Source of the DNA: an uncultured Erysipelotrichaceae bacterium
GTDB taxonomy: Bacteria > Bacillota_I > Bacilli_A > Acholeplasmatales > Anaeroplasmataceae
Reading direction: 5' to 3'
Length of the DNA: 13,249 nt
Assembly (NCBI GenBank): GCA_902783745.1
Contig: CACZRY010000038.1
Location: 1-13,249, forward strand
The notes beneath the pieces are model-generated. The model made no database searches, was not told where the DNA came from, and saw only the letters and a list, made by a program, of their open reading frames with translations. Shown in pieces: positions 1-7,080 of the stretch (positions are counted from its first letter, which is position 1; the number at the start of each line of letters is the position of its first letter). Position numbers and translations under genes: made by a program.

Positions 1-904
1 CATTTAAACTATTATTTAATAATATAATACTTGCTGATGTTACTATTAAAATAATAAAATTAGCTCTATATAATTTATATGGTTCATTTTTAAATTTCTT
101 TTTTATAATTAAATGCCATGTAAATATTATTGTTCTTAATACTAAAATAAATAAATAGAATGATGCCATAGTTTGGAAAACATCATTAGTACTTGCTTTT
201 ATTTGGTAATTTACATATAAGAACGTAGTAAATATTTCACCAAGTATAAATGTAATATTATATTTTTGGAAGAAATAAATAATGTCTTTTATTTTCTCTT
301 TTAAGCCAATGATTCTATTCTCTTTTAATAATATAAGAGAAGATGTAGTGTAATATGCAACGAAATTAGATGTAATAAAATTTGTTGATGCTTTAAATAA
401 TACTATAAATCCAACTATGATATTATAGTTACTAATATCTTTATCTAATGAATATCTAAATAAATATATGTCATCACCTATAATATAGAAGAATACACAT
501 AATATTAAATTAATTATAAGCATTATCATTACTATAGATAACTCTTTATAGATTACATTAGAAATAGTTTTAATTTTTCTATAGTAGAATAAAGTAAATA
601 TTTTAAAGCCCAAATAAAATATTACATATATTTGATAATATAATGGAATAAATCCATTTAATTTAGATAACGCAAGAAGTAGAAGAATTACAATTGAAAA
701 TGCACCATTAATAAATGTAATAATACCAGATATTATTCCTAATATATGTTTATTTAAGCTTAAAAGCATATATGCAATTACCTCAAGCATTAAAAATGCA
801 AATACAAAATAAAATATGTTTGAAATAACAGGAGCTAATATAATAGATATTATAGCTAATGGTATTATTAAAATGTATTCTAGATGCATTAGTATTTTAT
901 TCAT
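1..904 (-). CDS. Multi-pass membrane protein of unknown function, C-terminus off the left edge
   Basis: I read an open frame of 301 codons on the minus strand from ATG at 904-902 to the window edge without a stop, so the gene is partial at its 3' end. An AAGGAGAAG ribosome binding site (910-918) lies 5 nt upstream of the ATG and fixes the start. The product is almost entirely hydrophobic, with about 8-9 likely membrane segments (roughly residues 10-30, 31-48, 53-77, 85-104, 118-140, 158-180, 218-238, 250-272, 284-298). They are separated by short basic loops such as YYRKIK near 104-109 and KKKFKNEP near 274-281, which suggest cytoplasmic faces. It has no soluble catalytic domain or recognisable family motif in the visible part. 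It has its own likely promoter inside the preceding gene's terminator. It could be a transporter or a sensor membrane domain with a soluble C-terminal part outside the window. Function not assigned. Confidence 0.8.
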   Translation of the reverse strand, partial: MNKILMHLEYILIIPLAIISIILAPVISNIFYFVFAFLMLEVIAYMLLSLNKHILGIISGIITFINGAFSIVILLLLALSKLNGFIPLYYQIYVIFYLGFKIFTLFYYRKIKTISNVIYKELSIVMIMLIINLILCVFFYIIGDDIYLFRYSLDKDISNYNIIVGFIVLFKASTNFITSNFVAYYTTSSLILLKENRIIGLKEKIKDIIYFFQKYNITFILGEIFTTFLYVNYQIKASTNDVFQTMASFYLFILVLRTIIFTWHLIIKKKFKNEPYKLYRANFIILIVTSASIILLNNSLN

Positions 905-927
905 TATAACTTCTCCTTAATAATATA

Positions 928-956
928 TTTATAGCATAAAAAATGGATACTTTAAA
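928..956 (-). promoter_or_regulatory. Likely promoter of the left-edge membrane protein gene
   Basis: On the minus strand, TTTAAA (951-956) and TATAAA (928-933) are separated by 17 nt, and the -10 is preceded by TGC, giving an extended -10. The -35 hexamer is a poor match and lies exactly in the loop of the upstream gene's terminator hairpin. The ribosome binding site follows 9 nt beyond the -10. Inferred from sequence only. Confidence 0.45.
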
Positions 957-964
957 GTATCCAT
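938..964 (-). terminator. Terminator of the Xaa-Pro aminopeptidase gene
   Basis: A perfect 22-nt palindrome at 943-964 (10-bp arms ATGGATACTT and AAGTATCCAT with almost no loop) begins 7 nt after the TAG stop on the minus strand. It is followed by five or six U residues (938-943). This is a standard intrinsic terminator, although low in GC. Confidence 0.75.
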
Positions 965-971
965 CTTTATT

Positions 972-2741
972 CTATATTTCTTTAGTATATTCTTTTAACC
1001 ATTCTTTTTGTTTTTCAGTTAGCTTTGGAGATAAAACTTCATAGCATTTTTTATGGTAATCATTTAACCATTTCTTTTCTTCTTTATTTAAAAGCTTTGG
1101 ATTTATTGCATCTAAATCAATTGGTACATATGTTAGATTTTCAAATTTATAGAATGTACCATATTCATTTGTTTCATCTTCAACTACTAATATATCTGAT
1201 TCAATACGAATACCATATTTGTTTTCAAAATATAGGCCAGGTTCATCTGATGTAATCATACCAGGTTGAAGTTCTGTCATTTCAGTTTCCTTTTTAGTAT
1301 GACGCCATCTAAAACAGTTAGGACCTTCGTGTACAGATAATAAGTATCCTATTCCATGACCTGTTCCATGGTTATAATCCATTTTTTCTTGCCAAATTGG
1401 GGCTCTTGCGATAACATCAAGGTTAATACCACGGCATCCTTTCATAAATCTTAGTTTTGCAAGATTTATGTGAGCTTTTAATACTAGAGTAAATGATTTT
1501 TTCATTTCTTCAGATATTTTACCTAACGCAAATGTTCTTGTTATATCAGTTGTACCTTCAAGATAATGAGCTCCTGAGTCAACAAGAAGAAGACCTGATC
1601 CTTCAATCTTAGCACAGTTTTCTTTAGTAGGGCTATAATGTGCCATTGCAGCATTACCATTCCAAGCTGATATAGTATCAAATGACAAGTCGATAAAACC
1701 TTTGTTTTGGCTTCTCATTTGATATAAGTCTTCTGCAACAGAAACCTCAGTCATTTCTTTATTTGCTTTAAAATTGTTTTTAAGGTTATACATGAATTTT
1801 GTTAATGTTACGCAATCTTTAATTTGAGCTTTTCTAGTGTTTTTGATTTCAGAAGCATTCTTTATAGATTTTAATAATGTAATAGGATCTGTTGTATCAA
1901 TTATGTTATTTCCAACCTCAATAGATTTATACAATTCATAATTTGTATGATCAAGGTCAATCATAATTGTTTTACCTTGTTGTTTTTGGAATAATTGATA
2001 TATTTCATCATAAGGTTTAACTTGTATTTCATTTTCATCTAAATATTTAGATACTGTTTGATCAATTTTTCTTTCGTCAATATATAATGTTGTAGTTTTT
2101 GGTGTAATAACAGTATATGCTAAAAATACTGGTGTTCTTTTTATATCATTAGCTCTTAGGTTAAATAACCAAGATTGACTTGTAAGTTCTGGTATTATTA
2201 AATAGTCTGCGTTATATTTATTGATGCTTGTAATAACATCTAAAAGTTTTGCTTGATATGATTTACCAGAATAGAATTGTTCTAATATATATAATGTTGA
2301 ATATGGTAATGATGGTCTATCTTGCCAAAATTCACTAACTAAATCTAGATTTTCAATTCTATTATATGAAACGTTAGCTTTAATATCTTTTGCTAGGGAA
2401 GTAGATACCATTTTAGAATTGAATGCTAAAACAGATTCTTCGTTTAATATACTATGCATGTAATTAATTAATGTAGGTACATTTGGTTCACCCATTTTCA
2501 TAACTTTAATTGGTTTACCCTTAAGTTCGATATCTGCTTGAATGAAATATCTACCATCTACCCATATATAAGCGTCATTTTGTGTAATTAGTAATGTACC
2601 TTCACCTGTATATCCTGTTAAAAATGAGATTTCTTTAAAATAATCTGGAATATATTCACTTATGTGATCATCTGAATTACAGATAAGGTATGCAGTTATT
2701 TTTAGTTTTTCTAGTTTTTCTTGAAATTCTTTGATTTCCAT
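972..2741 (-). CDS. Xaa-Pro aminopeptidase (metallopeptidase family M24B), long three-domain form
   Basis: Cytosolic metallopeptidase predicted to release an N-terminal residue from peptides with proline at position 2. Numbering from the preferred ATG (589 aa), the M24 metal ligands are visible: Asp388 and Asp399 in VDSGAHYLEGTTDITRT, His462 in NHGTGHGIG, Glu500 in TSDEPGLY and Glu514 in GIRIESDILV, plus His368 in AMAHYSP. Their spacing matches two-metal aminopeptidase P. The length and the two creatinase-N-like domains (about 1-135 and 140-300) ahead of the catalytic domain (about 305-535), with a C-terminal extension, match the long aminopeptidase P form also known in eukaryotes rather than the ~360-residue bacterial YqhT type. 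The frame can be extended five codons to TTG at 2756, but GGGTGAT lies 6 nt before ATG 2741 and the predicted transcription start falls near 2754, so the ATG is preferred. Monocistronic, with its own promoter and terminator. Confidence 0.93.
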   Translation of the reverse strand: MEIKEFQEKLEKLKITAYLICNSDDHISEYIPDYFKEISFLTGYTGEGTLLITQNDAYIWVDGRYFIQADIELKGKPIKVMKMGEPNVPTLINYMHSILNEESVLAFNSKMVSTSLAKDIKANVSYNRIENLDLVSEFWQDRPSLPYSTLYILEQFYSGKSYQAKLLDVITSINKYNADYLIIPELTSQSWLFNLRANDIKRTPVFLAYTVITPKTTTLYIDERKIDQTVSKYLDENEIQVKPYDEIYQLFQKQQGKTIMIDLDHTNYELYKSIEVGNNIIDTTDPITLLKSIKNASEIKNTRKAQIKDCVTLTKFMYNLKNNFKANKEMTEVSVAEDLYQMRSQNKGFIDLSFDTISAWNGNAAMAHYSPTKENCAKIEGSGLLLVDSGAHYLEGTTDITRTFALGKISEEMKKSFTLVLKAHINLAKLRFMKGCRGINLDVIARAPIWQEKMDYNHGTGHGIGYLLSVHEGPNCFRWRHTKKETEMTELQPGMITSDEPGLYFENKYGIRIESDILVVEDETNEYGTFYKFENLTYVPIDLDAINPKLLNKEEKKWLNDYHKKCYEVLSPKLTEKQKEWLKEYTKEI

Positions 2742-2761
2742 ATAAATATCACCCAATAGTT

Positions 2762-2770
2762 ATTATAGCA
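2762..2770 (-). promoter_or_regulatory. Extended -10 promoter of the aminopeptidase gene
   Basis: The minus strand reads TGCTATAAT at 2770-2762, a perfect extended -10. The region 17 nt upstream (TAATTT) is a poor -35, as is common with extended -10 promoters. Predicted transcription starts about 7 nt downstream, just before the GGGTGAT ribosome binding site, giving a very short leader. Confidence 0.6.
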
Positions 2771-2801
2771 CTAAATATATTTTTAAATTATATGAAAATA
2801 T

Positions 2802-2832
2802 TTGAATTAATATCAAATATTTAAGTTATAAT
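2802..2832 (+). promoter_or_regulatory. Possible promoter of the cvpA-like gene
   Basis: TTGAAT (2802-2807) and TATAAT (2827-2832) are both good hexamers, but the 19-nt spacer is long and there is no TG extension. This is the one promoter in the window that breaks the usual local pattern. An AAGGAAGGT ribosome binding site follows at 2849-2857. Confidence 0.4.
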
Positions 2833-2864
2833 ATAAGTAGAATTATGGAAAGGAAGGTAGTTAT

Positions 2865-3626
2865 ATGAATTTTGGTATTTTTGGATTGATAGATATTATC
2901 TTCCTTATTGGTCTTGTTATTGCGATATTAACTGGTTATTTTACAGGATTCATGAAGAAGATGATTTCTAAATTTGGTTTTATTGCAATATTGATATTTT
3001 CATTTATGTTTGCATCATCTTTTGCACAATTGTTGAAAAGCGCAAATATAATATATCCTGATATTCATTTTGGATTTACTCAATCACTTGAGAATTATTG
3101 TACAAATTATAATCCAACATCTCTTCCATCTTATTCAGTTGTAATTGAAAAAGGATTTGGTGTTGTAGAGCCTTTTGCGACAATACTAAAATTTTTAATG
3201 GGAAATCCATCATTTTATCCAGAAGAAGGAAAAAATATATATCAAATAATAATTACTCAAGGTGCTGATAAATTATCAATTTCTGTAATGATTTTAATAT
3301 CATTCTTATTCTTGTTTATAATTAATTTAGTATTGTTATTATCAATTAAGGCAATAGCTCAAGGATTAAGAAAGAATAAGGTTATTAGATTTGTTGATGG
3401 ATTCTTAGGAGTTTTATTAATGGTTGCGTTATATATTGTTGCGGTTGCAGGTATATTCTTCGTAATGAAACTAATAAGAGATGGAGGACAATGGACTTCA
3501 TTTAATGATTTTATTGATACTGACTTACAGCTTAATACTAATAATTTTAGAATAAGTAAGGGTATATATAATGCTAATATTTATGAGCATTTAAAGAATT
3601 TTATAGTAGGTATGTTTAATAGATAA
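2865..3626 (+). CDS. CvpA-like integral membrane protein
   Basis: Predicted four-segment membrane protein of 253 residues resembling the CvpA (colicin V production) family. The N-terminus has the family-like pattern of an Asp (residue 10) in a hydrophobic run followed by GYFTGFMKK (24-32). Membrane segments are roughly 8-27, 36-56, 139-163 and 178-202, with the RFVDGFLGVLL pattern (175-185) entering the last one, as in CvpA proteins. The loop at about 57-138 is longer than in minimal CvpA proteins and probably faces outward; its role is unknown. The start is set by AAGGAAGGT 7 nt before the ATG. It has a terminator directly after its stop, so it is probably monocistronic. Family role is poorly defined: in E. 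coli CvpA is needed for colicin V export and affects the envelope. No colicin-type export genes are visible nearby. Family assignment rests on topology and weak motifs. Confidence 0.65.
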   Translation: MNFGIFGLIDIIFLIGLVIAILTGYFTGFMKKMISKFGFIAILIFSFMFASSFAQLLKSANIIYPDIHFGFTQSLENYCTNYNPTSLPSYSVVIEKGFGVVEPFATILKFLMGNPSFYPEEGKNIYQIIITQGADKLSISVMILISFLFLFIINLVLLLSIKAIAQGLRKNKVIRFVDGFLGVLLMVALYIVAVAGIFFVMKLIRDGGQWTSFNDFIDTDLQLNTNNFRISKGIYNANIYEHLKNFIVGMFNR

Positions 3627-3627
3627 G

Positions 3628-3655
3628 AGTGGAATTTTTTCCACTTTTATTTTTA
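3628..3655 (+). terminator. Terminator after the cvpA-like gene
   Basis: A 7-bp stem AGTGGAA/TTCCACT with a TTTT loop (3628-3645) starts 1 nt after the TAA stop and is followed by a T-rich run (3646-3655). Intrinsic terminator. Confidence 0.85.
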
Positions 3656-3664
3656 TAACCCTTA

Positions 3665-3673
3665 TGATATAAT
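3665..3673 (+). promoter_or_regulatory. Extended -10 promoter for the acidic-tail membrane protein gene
   Basis: TGATATAAT at 3665-3673 is a perfect extended -10. The expected -35 position (3645-3650, TTTTAT) is poor and lies inside the T-run of the preceding terminator. Probably also drives transketolase, because no terminator or separate promoter is evident between the two genes. Confidence 0.55.
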
Positions 3674-3716
3674 CATAATGTATTTTTATATAGAAAGGTT
3701 ATGAAGGTGATTTTAT

Positions 3717-4523
3717 ATGAAAATTAATCCAAAGCTTTATGCGATTGCTGATACTGTAACTCCAGTTGAAGTTGAAGAATTTGATGGTAGAAAAATTGAA
3801 GTTTATACAATGGATCAGTTCAATGGTATAAGAGAAGATTTCTGTAACAGTAAAGGTGAATTCGCTGTATGGAGTTCACAGGATGGTGTTAATTATAGAG
3901 TATTCATTGAAGATGGATATTATAAAGAAGTTAACGAATTATATCAACAACCTGTTAATAAAATCTGGGTTGATTTCTGGGATGCTACTGATAGTATTTC
4001 TAAAAAGTTCCAAAGATTTTTTATTTATCCTTTAATGGGACTTGCTATCATACTTGCAATCCTTGCAATTGTTTTTGGTTCTATTGGTGGTTCTAATGCT
4101 AACATTTTCCAATGGGTTGTAATTGCTCTTTTAGTTGCATTATTCATTGCTATGATTGTTGTAAATTATAGAACAAAGAAAGTTATAATGGATGAAAATG
4201 TAAAGAGTAGACAATTAATTATTGATTTATTTGGTGAAAAGAAGTTTGATGAATTAACTGATCGTCAAAAGCAATATATGGATCAATATATGGATAACCT
4301 ATATTCTTCAAATGATAGTGAAGCTGTAGCTGAAGAAAATAAAGAATCAACTGAAGAAATAAAAGAAAAAACTGAAGCTAAAGAAGTTGAAACTAAAGAA
4401 GAAACTGAAACTGAAGAAGTAAAAGAAGATTCAACTAGTGATGCTTCAATAGAAGTAGAAAAGAAAGAAAATGTAGAATCAGATACTGATGTATCAGATT
4501 CAAATGATACTGTAAACGAATAA
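3717..4523 (+). CDS. Two-pass membrane protein with long acidic C-terminal tail, function unknown
   Basis: Protein of 268 residues that I do not recognise. Residues 1-100 form a soluble N-terminal domain, mixed and without a signal peptide. Two membrane segments follow (about 101-122 and 129-150) with a short GGSNAN-containing turn. A soluble helical stretch at about 151-197 contains KKFDELTDRQKQYMDQYMD. Residues 199-268 are low complexity and strongly acidic, mostly Glu, Lys, Thr, Ser and Asp with recurring EE and KE units (for example EETETEEVKE), so probably disordered. With both segments crossing, the N-domain and tail lie on the same side, most simply the cytoplasm. The start is supported by AAGGTGA (3704-3710) 6 nt upstream. 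It is 47 nt upstream of transketolase with no convincing terminator between, so the two are probably co-transcribed. No enzymatic motif is visible. The tail may be a protein-binding or charge-based segment; this is inference. Confidence 0.85.
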   Translation: MKINPKLYAIADTVTPVEVEEFDGRKIEVYTMDQFNGIREDFCNSKGEFAVWSSQDGVNYRVFIEDGYYKEVNELYQQPVNKIWVDFWDATDSISKKFQRFFIYPLMGLAIILAILAIVFGSIGGSNANIFQWVVIALLVALFIAMIVVNYRTKKVIMDENVKSRQLIIDLFGEKKFDELTDRQKQYMDQYMDNLYSSNDSEAVAEENKESTEEIKEKTEAKEVETKEETETEEVKEDSTSDASIEVEKKENVESDTDVSDSNDTVNE

Positions 4524-4570
4524 AAATCTAGATATTTTTATTAAGACATTTTAGGAGAAATATTATTATT

Positions 4571-6544
4571 ATGAGTTCAATTGATACATTAAGTGTTAAT
4601 GCGTTACGCGTTGTTGGTGCAAAGATAATTACTAAGGCAAAGAGTGGTCACCCAGGAATTGTATTGGGTAGTGCTCCAATCCTACATACTTTATTTACAA
4701 GATTTATTAATATAAATCCTGAAGATGATAAATGGTTTGATAGAGATCGCTTTATTTTATCTGCAGGTCATGGTTCTTGCTTATTATACGAATTATTAAG
4801 CTTATCAGGATTTGGTTTAAGTATTGATGATTTATATAATTTCCGTCAAAAAGGTTCTATTACTCCAGGACATCCTGAATATGGACATACTAAGGGTGTA
4901 GAAATTACAACAGGACCTTTAGGACAAGGTATTGCTACATCAGTTGGTATGGCAATTGCTGAAAATCATATGGCATCAAAGTTTAATAAGAATGATATAA
5001 AGATTATTAACCACTATACATATGTATTATGCGGTGATGGTGATTTACAAGAAGGTATAACTCAAGAAGCTATTTCTTTAGCAGGACATTTAGGTTTAAA
5101 TAAGCTTATTGTATTATATGATTCAAATGATGTTCAGCTTGATGGTGATGTAAATCTTGCGAATACTGAAAATGTAAAGGGCAAGGTTGAAGCTATGGGT
5201 TGGAACCATATTTTAGTTAAAGATGGTAACGATTGTGATGCAATTGCAGAAGCAATTAAAGAAGCTCAAAAGAGTGAAACAAAGCCAACTATGATTGAAA
5301 TTAAGACAATCATTGGATATGGTGCACCAAACTCTGGTGAATCTTCAGTACACGGCAAGCCAATGCCTGAAGAAGATATTGTAAAATTAATTAAGAATCT
5401 TGAATATCCTTATGGTGATATGGATGACTTCCCAAGTGAAGTTAAGGAATTCTATATGACTAATGTTAAGGAAAGAGGATATAAAGTTTGTTCTTCATGG
5501 AATGAAAAGGTAAATCAATATAGAATTAGCTATAAAGAAGATTACAAAGATTTAGAAAAGTTCATGTATGATGGTTATAGCCTAAATGAACTTGATGGTA
5601 TTCCAACATGGGATAAAACAATGCAACCTGCAACTCGTGATGTTTGCGGTAAGGTTTTAGATTATTTATCAGCTAAATTACCTAATATTATGGGTGGTTC
5701 AGCAGATTTAACTGCTTCAACTAAGGTTAAGGGTGCAGATGGAATCTATGGTCAATCTAATCCATTAGGAAGAAATATTAAATTTGGTGTAAGAGAGCAT
5801 GCAATGGCTGCTATCGCAAATGGTATTACCCTACATGGTGGTATGAGAGGATTCTGTAGTGGATTCTTTGTGTTCTCTGATTACTTAAAGCCTGCAGTAA
5901 GACTTGCAGCAATTATGCATTTACCTACAGTATTTATGTTCTCACATGACACAGTATGTGTTGGTGAAGATGGTCCTACACATCAACCAATTGAACAGTT
6001 AACTATGTTCCGTTCTATGCCTAATACTAATGTTATTAGACCAGCAGATGCAAAGGAAATGAGTGCTGCAATGGTTTATGCATTTAAGAATAAGAAGGAT
6101 CCTGTTATTATTACATCAACTCGTCAAGGTCTACCTACTTTAGATAATACTAAAGAAGAAGGATTAGAAAAGGGTGGATATGTTGTTTATAAGCCATCTA
6201 AGAAAGCAACTTATACAATTGTTGCAGCAGGAAGCGAAGTTGCTTTAGCAATTGATGCAGCTAAGAAGTTAGAAGAAGATGGTATTTATGCAACAGTAGT
6301 ATCAATGCCTTCATTCTATTTATTTGATTTACAATCTGAAGATTATAAGAAATCTATTATTCCAGATAAGTCAAAGACTTTCGCATTAGAAATGGGCTCT
6401 ACTTTATCTTGGTATAAGTATGCAAATGTTGTAAAAGGAATCGATACATTTGGTTCTTCAATGCCATTAAAATACATTTTCGATTATTATGGATTTAATG
6501 TTGATGGTGTTGTTGCTGACTTCAAAAAAGGATTTAATTTATAA
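4571..6544 (+). CDS. tkt: Transketolase
   Basis: Cytosolic thiamine-diphosphate enzyme moving two-carbon ketol units between sugar phosphates in the non-oxidative pentose phosphate pathway, supplying ribose-5-phosphate and erythrose-4-phosphate. At 657 residues it has full family length and all three domains: pyrophosphate-binding (about 1-310), pyrimidine-binding (about 350-520) and C-terminal (about 530-657). Visible residues match the yeast active site: His27 in SGHPG, His67 in GHGS, His101 in GHPEYGH, the ThDP/metal motif GDGDLQEG (155-162) with Asn186, His261 in HGKPM, Arg356, catalytic Glu409 in GVREHA, and His459 and His471 in SHDTVCVGEDGPTHQP. The ribosome binding site AGGAGA (4553-4558) is 12 nt from the ATG, longer than usual, but the N-terminal sequence fits the family. 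Probably co-transcribed with the upstream membrane protein gene and ended by a strong terminator. Confidence 0.98.
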   Translation: MSSIDTLSVNALRVVGAKIITKAKSGHPGIVLGSAPILHTLFTRFININPEDDKWFDRDRFILSAGHGSCLLYELLSLSGFGLSIDDLYNFRQKGSITPGHPEYGHTKGVEITTGPLGQGIATSVGMAIAENHMASKFNKNDIKIINHYTYVLCGDGDLQEGITQEAISLAGHLGLNKLIVLYDSNDVQLDGDVNLANTENVKGKVEAMGWNHILVKDGNDCDAIAEAIKEAQKSETKPTMIEIKTIIGYGAPNSGESSVHGKPMPEEDIVKLIKNLEYPYGDMDDFPSEVKEFYMTNVKERGYKVCSSWNEKVNQYRISYKEDYKDLEKFMYDGYSLNELDGIPTWDKTMQPATRDVCGKVLDYLSAKLPNIMGGSADLTASTKVKGADGIYGQSNPLGRNIKFGVREHAMAAIANGITLHGGMRGFCSGFFVFSDYLKPAVRLAAIMHLPTVFMFSHDTVCVGEDGPTHQPIEQLTMFRSMPNTNVIRPADAKEMSAAMVYAFKNKKDPVIITSTRQGLPTLDNTKEEGLEKGGYVVYKPSKKATYTIVAAGSEVALAIDAAKKLEEDGIYATVVSMPSFYLFDLQSEDYKKSIIPDKSKTFALEMGSTLSWYKYANVVKGIDTFGSSMPLKYIFDYYGFNVDGVVADFKKGFNL

Positions 6545-6548
6545 TAAA

Positions 6549-6589
6549 TAAAAAAGCTGAATTTCAAAATTGAAATTCAGTCTTTTTGT
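6549..6589. terminator. Bidirectional terminator between tkt and the yccF-like gene
   Basis: A 9-bp stem CTGAATTTC/GAAATTCAG with loop AAAATT spans 6557-6580. It is followed by CTTTTTG on the plus strand and by CTTTTTTA on the minus strand, so it can end transcription of both convergent genes. Confidence 0.88.
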
Positions 6590-6591
6590 TT

Positions 6592-6978
6592 TTAAGCTGC
6601 TTGAACATTTTCTGCTTTTTCGAAACCATGTCCTAATGGCTTGAATAAGAAAGAACCTAGCTTGAAATATTGCTTTCCGAATGGAATACCAATAATTGTG
6701 ATGCAGAAGATAACACCTACTAAATAAATCATAGCAACAGTGAAGATTCCGCCAAATACTAACCATAAAACATTTAAGAAAATCTTAAATCCGTTAGTAT
6801 TAATATCAACAACTACTTTTCCAAATGGCCAAATTACAAATCCAGCAATTTTAAACATTTGTAATCCTAGAGGAATACCAATTATTGTAATACAATAGAT
6901 GATTCCTAATAAGAAAAATGCGATTGCAAATTCTAATCCGCCAAAAAGAAACCAAATAATGTTCCCTAAAGTCTTCAT
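6592..6978 (-). CDS. yccF: YccF-family (DUF307) small membrane protein
   Basis: Integral membrane protein of 128 residues built from two tandem copies of one unit. The first, at about 5-53, contains GNIIWFLFGG, IIYCITIIGIPLG and WPFG. The second, at about 69-116, contains NVLWLVFGG, VIFCITIIGIPFG and KPLG. This internal duplication and the (I/V)xxCITIIGIPxG signature are characteristic of the YccF family, whose biochemical role is not established. Each unit carries one or two hydrophobic segments. Start is fixed by a strong AAGGAGGGGAG site (6982-6992) 3-4 nt before the ATG. The gene has its own promoter and shares a terminator with convergent tkt, so it is monocistronic. Family identification is confident, function is not. 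Confidence 0.9.
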   Translation of the reverse strand: MKTLGNIIWFLFGGLEFAIAFFLLGIIYCITIIGIPLGLQMFKIAGFVIWPFGKVVVDINTNGFKIFLNVLWLVFGGIFTVAMIYLVGVIFCITIIGIPFGKQYFKLGSFLFKPLGHGFEKAENVQAA

Positions 6979-7009
6979 TTACTCCCCTCCTTATTTAATA
7001 TGTATTTAC

Positions 7010-7038
7010 ATTTTAGCATATTTGTAAATCTTAGGCAA
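7010..7038 (-). promoter_or_regulatory. Promoter of the yccF-like gene
   Basis: On the minus strand TTGCCT (7033-7038), a 17-nt spacer, then TAAAAT (7010-7015) preceded by TGC (extended -10). The -35 lies at the T-run of the upstream gene's terminator, so the two signals overlap. Confidence 0.6.
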
Positions 7039-7075
7039 CAAAAAAGACTATATTTCATACAAAATACAGCCTTTT
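7036..7075 (-). terminator. Terminator of the GGDEF/EAL gene
   Basis: A 14-bp stem including two G-U pairs (arms 7062-7075 and 7042-7055) with a 6-nt loop begins 5 nt after the TAA stop on the minus strand. It ends in a T-run read from 7045 down to about 7036. Confidence 0.85.
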
Positions 7076-7080
7076 TGTTT

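Noticed and set aside
1025..1255. Open frame on the plus strand opposite the aminopeptidase gene.
   Set aside because: It lies antisense to a well supported coding region, has no ribosome binding site and resembles no protein.
3701..3727. Short upstream frame ATG AAG GTG ... TAA overlapping the start of the acidic-tail gene.
   Set aside because: The nearest GAAAGG is only 2 nt before this ATG, while AAGGTGA inside it is well placed for ATG 3717. It looks incidental.
4521..4540. Possible terminator between the acidic-tail gene and tkt (TAAAAAT/ATTTTTA hairpin).
   Set aside because: The stem is only A-T pairs and has no clean T-run after it. It is too weak to call, so co-transcription is the simpler reading.
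6539..6766. Open frame on the minus strand overlapping the yccF-like gene and its terminator.
   Set aside because: It runs through the bidirectional terminator in a different frame from the recognised YccF protein.
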